Source: Phoronis australis
Taxonomy: Eukaryota > Phoronida > Phoronidae
Direction of reading: 5' to 3'
Length of the DNA stretch: 64,000 nt
Assembly: GCA_002633005.1 (NCBI GenBank)
Contig: NMRA01000017.1
Coordinates: 1,028,737 to 1,092,736, forward strand
Below the pieces are notes generated by a model. That model did no database searches. It saw nothing but the letters and a program-made list of their open reading frames with translations, and had not been told where the DNA came from. Shown in pieces: positions 51,591 through 63,108 of this stretch. Position numbers and translations under genes: made by a program. The stretch's first letter is position 1. Each line of letters opens with the position of its first letter.

Positions 51591-54500
51591 TCATATTTTA
51601 TTTGGGAATGTCGAGAGGAAACTGTGTCCAAATTTCTCCTTTCTAATCTTTGCGTCAAGTTGGTCCATCGCCTCTGCCACTCGCTTCATTGAATTCCTGG
51701 AAGACGGGTGTATATCATGAATCTTGGACTGGTAAAATAATTTCGACACTTTGGGCTTAGAGGAGGTAACTTGTCAGCAAAATGGCTTAGAATTTTGCCG
51801 ATGGTAGTAAATCATAGGTGTCATTCACACGCAACAGAACTTGAAATTAGCAGCCAAAGTCGGTGAAAGCATATCTTTGTGAACCCCCTGCTCTTAGGCA
51901 TACAACTGTCCCCTTGAAGTGTGAAACTTAACACAGCTGAACTACAGGTATATGGACCTGGCTGAGAAGATCATTGTTTAAGTACTCTCTCTGTATACTG
52001 AACAGACCAGCATGGAATGGAGGTCAACAGTTTCATAAATATAGACAAACTACCAAAGCAGCTTAGATGGCACTACTTTTCTGTCATGACAATAACTTGA
52101 ATATACTCAGCCTGTCTAGTAACACAAAATAAGTTGTTATACCGACTCAGACATCTTTTCTGATTAAACATCTGAAAATGGTTGACAATCTATTGAAACC
52201 TGTTATAGTTCTTGTATTCAAACAATTCTGTATTCAATCAGGTGTCACGAATATAAATAGCGAGATGTGACAAGAAATAATGCCTACTTGCTATCTCGCC
52301 ACCTTCTATACCCAAATCACCTGTTAAATACCTTCTTGACGAGAGATCATGCAAGCTTGCTATTCGGCCCCTTCATTACCTGACTCACCTGTTGAATACC
52401 TTCCTGACAAAAGATCATGCCAGCTTCAGTACCTATCTGGCACCTTTCCTTACACTACTCACCTGTTCAATACCTTCTTGACCAGAGATAATGCCAGCTT
52501 GCTCTCTTGCCACCTTTTCTTCCCGACTTGCCTGTTTAATATCTTCTTCACAAGAGATTATGCCAGCTTGCTATTTGGCCACTTTCTCTACCCCAACTCA
52601 CCTGTTGAATACCTTCTTCTCCAGTCGGTGCCTCGATGTGTTGGTCTTCTCCCTCAGGTCAGTCAGGTTGGGGTGCTTCCTCTGTTTCCCCTTACCTTTA
52701 CCCTTGCCCTTTTTGCCCAGGGTGAGGTCATGACCCGTCTCAGCCTGAATATCGCGGAGGAACTCTGGGTCTTGCCAATCTACAAAGAGTATACAAGTCT
52801 GATTCTACTTGACGAGTACTCATGAAGAAAATTGCATCAAGGAATGCGAAGAACATTTTATTGGTTTTAAAGTGAAGATACCATACTTTTTCACTGATGA
52901 ATAGTACCAGGTTTTATGTTCAGATTGCTTACTCGAAGTAATGTAAACTTAAGTGCACCAGACCACCATTACCAAAGAAAAAAGTTGAAGTGGCACTTCA
53001 CAGTTTCTAATAATAATAATTAGAGAATGTCATAAAGCAGAAAAGAGGAGCTCGTAATAACAATGCAATGGTAGAAAAACCCGACACATGTGAGCAAACA
53101 AAGAAACTAGAGAGCAGAAGACTTGACGAACTTAGCAGAGCTCCTGTCAGTTACCCACCTTGTAATTGCTTCTTCTCTTTTTCCAACGCTTCCTCCAAGT
53201 CTTTCTGTGAAGTGGGCACACCCTTCTCATCTCTAGGAATGATCTTGCCATGGAAAGGACACTAAAAGTAACAGTTAAACAATCATGATTTTAAATACTA
53301 AAGTTTAAATTAAAGTGTCAAGAAACACAATTTTATCGTATAACCCTGGCATTCAATCAGCCCATAAACTGTGACATCTGTAATCACTGTGTTGTGTTTT
53401 TATCATTAAATTGAGAGACACGTAGTGAACTACCCAATCACACAACTTAACAATTATTGAAACCTTCACAAAATCATTTTTAGTGAAAATCAGTGAAATT
53501 AATTTGATTTTATAATTTGTTTCATGCAGAAAAAGGTGTAAGAAAGATGGCAGACTGGCAACAAGATGTACTATGGCAACTATGTAGGCAGACACCTAAA
53601 TAAGGGATATTAGATTTAAACATGGGATATGGGATATTACATTTAAATATTGGATATTATATTTTCTTGCTGGGCACCACAGACATACCAACATCTACTG
53701 AGAGCTAATACAGAAAATGTTTATCAGATAATGATTATTCTCAGTTATTTCAGCCAACCATCAGTCCGCACATTCTCTGTCAGAGACAGTAACATACCTT
53801 CACACGGTCCATTCTCTGACACAGAGTGCCATTGGACAGTGGCGCTCGACACTTCCACTTGACTGGTTCAAATGTACCACTGAACTCTATAGCACGGGCA
53901 TGAAGCATATCAATAGTGCCCTGCAAAATGAATACTTGCTATAGAACGCATGCTGCAATATGAACGCTTCCCATAGACCAACCCTACAACATGAACGCAC
54001 CCAAGACTCAACTTATATTTCCCAGCAAATGCAAATATGCCTTCTGAGCAATTCCAGTTAGTAGTCAGTACACCCAATAAGTCTTAGTACTATATATGCC
54101 ATATTTTTGTTGGACTTGTAATGGACAAATGTATTTACAAATAAAACCTTACATTAATTACATACATCAAGACTGACATGGGTCTCCACACCATATATTG
54201 CAATTTTAATGACTAAAAGCAAATTGTGGTTGCTGCACAAAAATTGACCCATATTAAGTTTACTAGTTTTAACTTTGGCCAGACGTCAGTTGCGATAAAG
54301 TTTAATCAATTTAAAATACAATATGGCGGAACACTGGAAGTTCGTGAAAAAATTTCAATGAAAAGAAGCAGGAAGAGAACTTTACTTCATTATTCGCACA
54401 TTGATAGTGTACATTTGTCATCATCAAACAACTGATCATAAGAATTTGAGCATTGTGAGCTATTGAAAAATGAAAAACGACTATTTTGGTAATTACGATT

Positions 54501-57500
54501 GTTCGAATTTCAGGAAATTTTACCATTATAATGTTTACTAATTGTAAATGGGCAAAGAAACATTACATCAAGACACATATTAATGATATCAACAAATTGT
54601 CATAAAGCAAACCACTGTACAGTTGACATGTTTTCTTACCTTTGCACTGATCTCCTTTGATTCTGTTGGCTGCCAAAATCTATGTAATGACTCAAACCTG
54701 GTAAAAGAGGTTACATCAAAATGAACTGAAACATATGCGATTATTTCACATTCAAAGCACGTAATTATGACAATAGAAAAATTCAACAAATGATGTGCAA
54801 TATCTCATGCGAAATGTGCTTACTTTTTATCAACATCACCTATGAAGAATTGTCAAAGAATTTATCAACTTTAGCAGGTACAATATTATCAACAGACAAT
54901 ACAAGAAAGTTAATACTGTTTCTGTAATTATCAAGTCCAAAAACCAAGAATCAAGGAAAGCGTAAACTCCAGAAACAAAACAAACCTCATCAAGCAACAA
55001 TTTGCTTCAATGCATGTTTCATTCAAAGCACAATGAGTGTTGTCCATAATCACCATGGTCCACTACTCACTTGACAACGCTCGGTAGCTCCACCTTCTGG
55101 CCCCAGTTCAACAGGTCAACACCAAACTCCACGACAGGTGCCCTCTTTAAAAGGTCATCTCGTCGACTCGTAGCAGCCCCTGATGTAGAGGGTACACTGT
55201 CGTCTTTGGCCATGCTTTCTTCTGACCTGAAGATAACAAAACAACTCATAAAGCAATATCTTTAACTAGACATCCCAATCAACAAAGAACAGACCACACA
55301 TATGCACTCAATATGAAAAAAGCTTCCTGTTGTTTTGATACAGTACTTGGTACACAAAGAGACTAACACACATTACATCCATCACACATACTATGTTAAT
55401 TCCTCTCATGTGTACCTGATGATGTATTGTTATTAGGTTCTGGTACATGTCGCTCATATTGCATTACGTTACGTGATATATATGTTTCTCAAGTTTCATC
55501 CGATGATGTCAAGCAGCTGCCATATAAACAGGAAGTCTACATGAAGTTTAAAATGATTGTCTTAAAGATACAACTTGTACATTTGGACCACTCAGCAAGT
55601 CAAGACCACTGTGTAGTTTTTCATAATTATGTTATTTGATATATGCTGCTTAAGAGATGAATAGTATACAATGTACCTTTGTAGCTCACTAATCATTTTC
55701 GAAAACCCGCTTACTTATTGCTTTGGAGCAGTTACATATGACCTTCAGTCAGCTGTTTTGCACAAAACCACGGGCTTCCACTTCACATACGCCACAAAGC
55801 TACCTTGTGTATATTAGCCAAGTGTGAAGAGCAAAATGTCACTACTGGTCTTGTTTTTTGCCTGAATAATGGTTTCCAGCATCTAATTATAGTAGACGCT
55901 ACCTCGCTTTGTCATGACTCTGTAGTATCTTCCTCAATTTATTCATATTTGAAGCAAAAGTTGTGGGATCCATGGTATCATCTTCAGCTTTCTTTGACGA
56001 ACTTGTCACAGCGTCATTTGGTCCTGTGTAAGACAAATTCACTGACTAGTTATCATATAGGTTCATCAAATAATTCTTCGACCACTCGTGCAAGAGATCA
56101 TTTTACATGCTGTTCGTTTTTAGAATGTTTGAAAGTTCACCTTACAAGAAAAATCATTACAACTGAGATATGAGCCTAAACAAGAAAAGCAACTACATAA
56201 TACCAGAGTTTTAACTTACCATAAAACCGTGACTGAAAAACGAAAAACAAGCTGGCAGTTAATTGAAATCATCAAGCTGTATCACAGCCCAATAACTGCT
56301 GTACAATGACAGCCCAATAACTGCTATACAATAACAGTCCAATAACTGCTGTACAATAACAGCCCAATAACTGTTGTACAATAACAGCCCAATAACTGCT
56401 GTACAATAACAGCCCAATAACTGCTGTACAATAACAGCCCAATAACTGCTGTACAATAAACCAATTGCTGGCATTTCACCACTATGAAGGTAAACTTACC
56501 TAGGTCAAGCTTGAGGTATTCTGGGATATCTTCCTCATATCCTTCCTTCTCAGGGACATCTTCAAATCCGTCCTCCTCCTCACCTCCATCATCTAGAACA
56601 TTGCATAGTATAGTGGCTGGGTGATTGGAGAATGGGAAACATGTGATAATGCTTTTGCTTACCTCATGGGAAAGGGGTCTGGTCCTTCTGAAAGGTGACT
56701 AATTGTCTTACGAGGAAAATGTATCCTAACTATTCCACTGTGAACTTTGCAAAAACAAATCTTTTGTGAAGTTACGTGTTCGATTGTCTTGAAATTAATT
56801 GAAACCCAGATTGGAAGTAGAAGAGGGAATTGCGTCGTCCAATGAAGGTAATTCTGTGTGATTTTAAATATACTTTCAGAGAGGAATGAGGTCAATATCT
56901 GACCCCACAACAGAAGCAATGATAGTCCTCCGTAAATTAGAGACAACAGATCCCACATCAATTCCCTAGCATCAACACAGTTTAGATAACAGTGACAAAA
57001 AGACATGTAGACATGGTAATGAGGCAAAAGTGACCAAGCAAATAATCCATTTAGTTTGGAATGCAATTTAGTTTAAAATATGTCCAACTCATTTCATGAC
57101 ATATATCACTTAACCTGCAAAGAGACACTGCATGATAACTGGTTGGAACCACTTGTGTATAAAACATCATTCAAGTATTATGGAGAATGGATGTCAGATC
57201 GTATTCTTTAATCATTTAGACATCTTGTTCTCTACTGTACACCACCATACCTACCCTCCAAGTCAGTGTTCTTAGGTTCCCTTTGCTTCCAATTAATTTT
57301 CATGTCATCATATTTAAGCCTGGCAGATTCAAGGGATCGTTTAATATCTATACACTGCATCACTTTGTCTTGGGACCCAGAGTTCTTTGAAAGGATCTAC
57401 AACAGAATGGTATTTATTTCGTTAGCCATTCCCAATGTAGCAGTGACAATGAAATATGCCTTGTTGCAACACAAGAAAACAAATAACAAGCGCCTTAAAT

Positions 57501-60500
57501 TAGTGAAAAAATGTCATATTTACAACACTGTATACTATACACAGTGTCCAGATGTTTCATTTCACAAAACTCAAAACATTGTCTGTGGGAAACCACACAC
57601 CTTAAAGGTGAACACAGCAGTATAATAAAACTCTAGAATGACAGACACAAAATGAAAAGAGGACGAAAATTGGTGGGAATCAGGGCCAGAATTGTAACTT
57701 GATGGAAGTACTAGCTGTTATTCAAAGAGAGGAAGACTTTAGAACCAAAGATGTGTAGGCTTGGGTGGTACAGCCTTCCTTTCTTTGAATAACAATTGTA
57801 CTTCCACTAGGTAACAACTCCGGCCCTGACTCGTGCTGATTTTATGTTTCCTGTCCCCACGTTCATTTTGAGTCTGTCATTTCAGTGTTTAATTGTTTTC
57901 CAGCGTTCATCTTTCAGTTGAGTGGTTTCCCACTGATGACGTTTTGAGTTACCAAACAAAGTCCCTAGTATACAGTACTGTGTTGAAAATATGACATTAT
58001 ATTTGTTTTCATGTATTAATTTTAGCCAAAACCATCACTCGATAGCAACATAGTAGTTGGTGGACAGCTTTTTGCATGGAGGTTTAAAAGAAGTGAAATT
58101 TTCAAACATTTCTCATAAATTCTTTGAGACTATCACACTACCAAACTGCCAATTCTGCACTAGAACATTAAAATTATTCATACGGAAATGTCCAACATCT
58201 CAAAAACTCTACATGAAAGATTTTCGTTCGTCCCTGTCAGCTCAGCCTGTCCTGCACATCAGAATTAGAAACTGGGTCAAGCAAATAATATTTCTTTGCT
58301 CTCACACCGTCAAATTTTCCCCATTATGAAATAATTCACAAAAAACTAACACCATCTGCTGCAGTCAATACGCAAGTGAAACATTTTTACTTTGCTTGAG
58401 AATGACTGCATTCAGAAATATTAGTTAGTCAATTAACAACAACATTAACCAGTAGTCAGGAGCCTGTTTCACTGAAATGTCATAACTTCAAGATGTTTTT
58501 ACACAGAGTCTGAAAGAAGACTTGTGCCAAAACTTGTGACTGGTCGTAAATCTCTGTTTATGTTCTGTAAAAAATATGTCGCTAAGTCGCATCTTAGTGA
58601 AACAGCACCTGATGCTCCAAGTGAGGATTTGTCTATCAAATGGAGATAAATTTGCCAAAACAAAGTTGATGCACCAGTTAATGAAATCAGTAGCTCTTGA
58701 CATTGCCAACGTTAAGCACAATTGCCACCATTTCTTACCTCCAGCCATGAGAGAACAGCTGGTAGGAACCTGCCAGTGATCAGCCTATGCTGGTCTCTCA
58801 AGTTCCTCAGAATGTCAGTGTTGTCATCTGATTCCTTGATCACAAACTCGTCAGTATCCAAGGTGATACTCAAATTATAGTTGCGGCTCCCCAAACCATG
58901 TGCACGCACAAACTCTTCTTCGTCACCGTCACTGTCATCAGATACCGCACTATCCACTGTTTCAAGGTGCTCTGACTGACTATAAGATGCACCACTTTTC
59001 CCTGAATCGCACACTCCCAATTCAGATTCACCACCATCACTCACGCCTAATGTTTTACTATCACTGTGCCCTGATATACAATCGTCTTTAGAGTCTTTGA
59101 CTATAGCAGCACCTGTTGTGCTTGCCGAGCACATGTCCACATTACCAGATGCACAGGTAGAGGTTGAATATTGCACTACTGCTATACAGGAAGTGACATC
59201 ACTTCCAGTTGAACATGATTCATCAGCATGAGTCACCATGCTAGTTGTTACAGTTTGATCACTATTATCTGAACTGTTTGCACAACTAGGCTTTAATAAA
59301 CTTGAAGAGTGTGTCTTACTGACACTTCCTTCCTCATTCTGTTCATCCTCACCAGAATCTTCTAAACTGTTGCCAGAGTCATGCACTTCAAAGTCATCAG
59401 CGTCTGGCAACAGCAGCCTGAAGCAGGCATCCAGTTCATTCAGACAGTTCAGAATTTCAGGAGCCATGTCTGCAATATGCACCAAAAGACTTTTATGATG
59501 AATAAGCAGAAAACGGTTATAAAAAACGAACTAATTGAGGACATTGAAATGTGGTTTGAACATGATAGAAAGTTTGTATTGCAATGCTAAATCACGAGAC
59601 ACTTGAATGTATACCAGGGGCTTACTTCAGAAATAATAAGTTATCGCACCTTTTACAAGTCTGTTACTAACAATTCTAAAGATACTGCGGCCACAGTTCT
59701 TTGATAAATCAAAGTCTCAGTTATTAACCACATATTGCAAAACCAATTTTATAAGAGTAAAAAGCTAAATAATTTTTTTCTTTTCAGCTAGAGAAATTGA
59801 GAGACAAAATTTCGTTACCATTATTGTGCAAAACATATTGTTTTTTCCAACTTAAGCCAAATCTGAACTTACATAATTTTCAGAAACAGAGCACATGCTC
59901 CCAATTGACAAATTGTCAAATGCAGTGGGTTTACAAATCTTTATCGCAACAGTAACCATCGATGACATGTTCATGGAGCCCAGCAATGTATTCACCTACC
60001 GTTCATTTCCTTGTCAACTTTATTCAGTTTGGTCTGTCGCACAATCTGCTTCTTGCGTTCTTCTTCCTCCTGTCGTCGCTGTTCAGCCTGACTCTGGATT
60101 CGCATTTGTTGAAAATCCACCTAGAGGAGCAACGATATAGTAAAATAAAAAAATATGAAGAGAATATCAGTGCAAAATGCAAGTGTTTAACACTCAAATC
60201 CCAATTCAAATATTAAAACTTCAGTAGTTTTCAATGGCAATGAAATTGGTCTCAAGTTGAGCATTATTCAGATCAGAAGAGGGATTGATAAATAGCGACA
60301 AGTCGTTAGAGTTGAACAATGAAAACTCAATGATTTGGAAGTGCCAACAGTAACAACAACGCTGACCCTATCACAGTGACAGAACACTGAATGTTATCAC
60401 AAGTACAACACGGCTAATTTGGAACAATTCAAAGCACACTAATGACATGTGCTGAAAATAGAAATAAGAATGGTTTTGAAAGCCCAATGGGAACAATGGA

Positions 60501-63108
60501 CATTAGGTTCCAACTTTTAGACATAATGCAATTATTGCATGTGACCACAGGCAAGCTTATTTTAATGTCACGTGTCCTTAAGAAACTATGTTGTAAGATC
60601 AAAAAAGCAAAACTAGTTCTAGTCTCTGTTTTTTGAAAATTGAGTCATACAGTTGAGGTTTAATTTTTAGTAGCTCACTTCTTCAAAAAGAAGAGCGAAA
60701 CTGATGTGGGATCTGGTTACTCATCGTGTGGCAAATCCAACAGTCCCCGAGTCAGGGTAGGGACCAGAGCTAACAATGTTTTCTTGCCTAAAACATAAGT
60801 TGATTCAGAAAGCCACAGGTTTACCTTTTTGCAATTCTTGAGGAAGTTGTATCCCAGAGCCAGCTTCTTGTAACCATCAGCAAAAGTGTCATACCAGCCC
60901 TGGATGGCTCGTAATGCTTGACTTTTTAAGTTCTTGGCAACAAGCTTGGGTGGAGGTAGAGGATACTCAGGGTCAGTCTCTGAAAAGGGGAAATGAAACG
61001 GCGATGAAGGAAATGACTGGCAGACGAAAAATTAGCATTACACTGTACAACAATAAAAATTATTGGCCAAAATGACACAGCAATCCCCATCATGGAGACT
61101 GGGCATGAGGACAATTCCCCGTTATGACGGCAGAGTGTAAGCGACATTTAAGATCGGAGTAGCAGTCATGATGAGTCGAAGGGTCATTACCCATCACGAC
61201 GAGATGATGGCCTTCAGTCTGATTATTAAATGGCATGTATAGTATCTTACACAAAAGCTAATTTTTAGTAAACATAATTTAAAGAACACGATGGGCGGGA
61301 CATCAGCAACCTTACCACAAAAAAGTGTCTCCGCTGACCACAATTAACAGCCACAGGCTACAAACACCAGTAGTACAACCTAATGTGTCCACAGCATTCA
61401 TAGCTAACCAACAACCAGACTGATGATAAACATTATTGCTTTGCCCAAGGCAAAGACGAAAGGGAACACCCACTACAGAATTCAAAGCAAAGTTTATCTC
61501 ACCGACAGTCAATTCAAGGAAGTCCTGAAATTCTCCCACCAAGAGTTCCCTGAACTGGTGAGATCGCTTAAACAACTCCTCTATGACCTGAAAGGCAGAC
61601 AGTCGGATTTCAGCATGTTCCTCCTTCAACTGGGTCATGACCAAGTGATAGGTATGGCTTACATAGTCATCAGATCTCCTGCAAATAATCATAAGATCCA
61701 GGGTTATCTCGGGGCAGACTGCTTGATGCCTCGATTTTGGGGCAAAATACTGGTGCCATTTCCCTATCAAAAATATTAAAAGCTAACATGAAATTCTTCG
61801 CATTAGTCCCAAAAAATTCTCAAGTTTTTAAACGGTTTAAATGGTTTCTCAGGTTTGGTTACTTGAGACAATGTCAATGAGGGGTGGCAACTAGGTGTGC
61901 AGAATTGGTGCTGACCTGGAGGGGGGAGGGGTAATTTTCCTATCCACTAATTTGCCTATCAGATAGCACAGGCATCAATGTGGGCTAGGACCCTATGGAA
62001 AGACATTCTCCACACTAATTACAGTTCCTCTGGTGACTGTCTTTACTATCAGCGCAATGACAGGAAGTGAGGCAAACCTTTTGGTGGACATCTTGGTTTG
62101 GTGGGCATTCACTTCCTAATACAATGCCTGACTGTTCATTGAAGATAGTCTTTATTGGTCATTTGTCTTTACTAACTGGAGGTGAATGCTGGAAAATTTA
62201 CCTCAGTTTCTGTTGTTGCATGGACAGAAAATACAGGCCAAGGAAACATTCACCAATGCCAAAATTCCTCTCCAAGACAACCACAATTTAAGCAAAGGTA
62301 ACATTCATTTTCCTTTTGAGCAGATGTTTTTACTGTGGATATTCAGGTACATATAATGTAATCATGAAGACAGAACCTAATTAATGGGCAACACACATGA
62401 AGAACTTCTTGATACATGACAATAAGAAGGATTAATATTCAAGCACAGAGATCCATACATGTCCACCATTTTTATGTTACTACTGCAATTTTTCACATAT
62501 AAAAACAAAACAAATCATAGCAGCGACCTAGTCTTATGAACAAAGCATTCCCAGTCACCACCACTTTCATGATTACCAACCCCACCCCAACTCCTCTCAT
62601 CCTCGTTCCAAATCTCTGCAAATCATCCCCCACTGTCACAGTAAACTTGTGCAGATAAGTGTCCACACAGACTGAGAACAACTTAGAATTGTCTTTGCAA
62701 TAGCACAGGGGTTACAAAAACATGGAATTGTAGCATTACAGTGCAGCATTACAGTGCAGCACTATAAAAATGTCAAGAAACATAGCAAATATGTAAAAAG
62801 TAAAGCAGGTAACTACTTGTACATGAAAGGGAATAAATTGAGATATACTTTTCTTTTGTTTATTTTGGTAATAATTAAATCAGCATCATGCATGATCAAC
62901 ATAAAAACAATGAACATGATGCGACGTATCCAACAGGTTGATTAATCTTAGAAGTTTGGCAAATTAATATTCAAATCACCTACTTGCAAATCTTTTTGAC
63001 CTTTTTCATGACTTCTTGGTCCAGGCTTGACTGACCAGACGTAGTCAGTTGCTCTATCAAGCCGGATAACTGCATACACAGACCGTGGTCAAGAGACATG
63101 CTGACCAT
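51591..63108 (-). CDS. UVSSA: UV-stimulated scaffold protein A, 14 coding exons, 795 aa
   Basis: UVSSA works in transcription-coupled nucleotide excision repair: it joins Pol II stalled at damage through CSA, stabilises CSB with USP7 and delivers TFIIH. Coding exons in transcript order: 63108-62984, 61678-61503, 60979-60825, 60120-60000, 59469-58739, 57396-57255, 56592-56500, 56023-55903, 55226-55071, 54697-54640, 53920-53798, 53261-53159, 52779-52602, 51696-51591. All phases agree and give 795 residues (human 709). Order of parts: VHS-like domain (about 10-150, with [10 protein letters not shown] and [12 protein letters not shown]), a coiled basic/acidic stretch ([20 protein letters not shown]), an acidic Ser-rich insert, the TFIIH-binding motif, DUF2043 with a zinc site, and a basic tail. 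The ATG at 63106-63108 is the first in frame in its exon; ATGs at 63099 and 63075 are alternatives. An acceptor at about 63173 implies an upstream non-coding exon. Confidence 0.96.
52268..52640 (-). repeat. Tandem array of ~70-bp units copied from the UVSSA exon 13 / intron 13 border
   Basis: The exon 13 border (boundary at 52602) is repeated at 52532, 52463, 52389 and 52321, with spacings of 70, 69, 74 and 68 bp. On the minus strand each unit reads like aaggtattcaacaggtgagt. The copy at 52532 has GC in place of GT; the other three keep GT. Between boundaries the units share 'catgccagcttgctat'-like sequence on the plus strand. Confidence 0.85.
53159..53920 (-). CDS. UVSSA: UVSSA exons 11-12: DUF2043 with zinc-binding residues
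   Basis: The two exons join to [15 protein letters not shown], then [20 protein letters not shown]. Cys650, Cys660, Cys668 and His671 form a probable zinc site conserved in UVSSA. The family word C-P-F-H-G-K-I spans the splice point exactly. Confidence 0.95.
56284..56459. repeat. 25-bp tandem repeat, 7 copies, in a UVSSA intron
   Basis: The unit acagcccaataactgctgtac followed by aata/aatg recurs every 25 bp from 56284. It lies in the intron after exon 7, about 40 bp beyond its donor. The 71-residue frame across it on the minus strand is a product of the repeat. Confidence 0.93.
56500..56592 (-). CDS. UVSSA: UVSSA exon 7: TFIIH p62-binding motif and ubiquitin-acceptor lysine
   Basis: The exon encodes [17 protein letters not shown] inside an acidic run. 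Human UVSSA has [13 protein letters not shown], where Phe408 and Val411 contact the p62 PH domain and Lys414 is ubiquitinated (established for the human protein). Here these are Phe493, Val496 and Lys499 with identical spacing. Confidence 0.93.
   Translation of the reverse strand: MMEVRRRTDLKMSLRRKDMRKISQNTSSLT
57511..57997. repeat. Long inverted repeat (arms about 225 nt, loop 39 nt) in UVSSA intron 5
   Basis: The left arm 57511-57735 and right arm 57775-57997 are imperfect reverse complements along their whole length. Matching blocks, outermost first, read on the left arm: tgtcatattt, actgtatact, actcaaaac, gtgggaaaccac, aatgacagac, aaaatgaa, cagggcc, tggaagtac and gttattcaaaga. It is not coding and has no evident target-site duplication. 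Confidence 0.85.
58739..59469 (-). CDS. UVSSA: UVSSA exon 5: large acidic, serine-rich exon
   Basis: This is the longest exon (731 nt, residues 193-436). It starts [20 protein letters not shown], matching the family's EIESCLTEVESCFRLL. It runs through about 150 residues rich in Ser, Asp, Glu and Thr without recognisable homology, then returns to conserved [14 protein letters not shown] and [10 protein letters not shown]. Most of the extra length over human UVSSA lies here. Confidence 0.93.
61503..63108 (-). CDS. UVSSA: UVSSA exons 1-2: VHS-like domain
   Basis: Exon 1 gives [21 protein letters not shown] and exon 2 starts at [13 protein letters not shown], continuing to [10 protein letters not shown]. 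Cys41 corresponds to human Cys32, the residue changed to Arg in UV-sensitive syndrome patients. The conserved block [18 protein letters not shown] is intact. The join is phase 2 (AA|G) and uses the donor gtaggt at 62978-62983. Confidence 0.95.

Noticed and set aside
56222-56234. A 13-nt candidate micro-exon of UVSSA with AG and GT borders on the minus strand
   Set aside because: Inserting it shifts the frame and brings a stop in the next exon. Joining exon 56592-56500 directly to 56023-55903 is in phase (GAC CTA G|GA CCA).
56259-56474. 71-residue frame with repeated SYWAVI-like words on the minus strand
   Set aside because: It is produced by the 25-bp tandem repeat (three units are 75 bases, so the frame recurs) and has no start context or homology.
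58712-59485. 257-residue open frame as a stand-alone intronless gene
   Set aside because: Both ends match conserved UVSSA segments and have splice borders in phase, so it is UVSSA exon 5 read a few codons into each intron.
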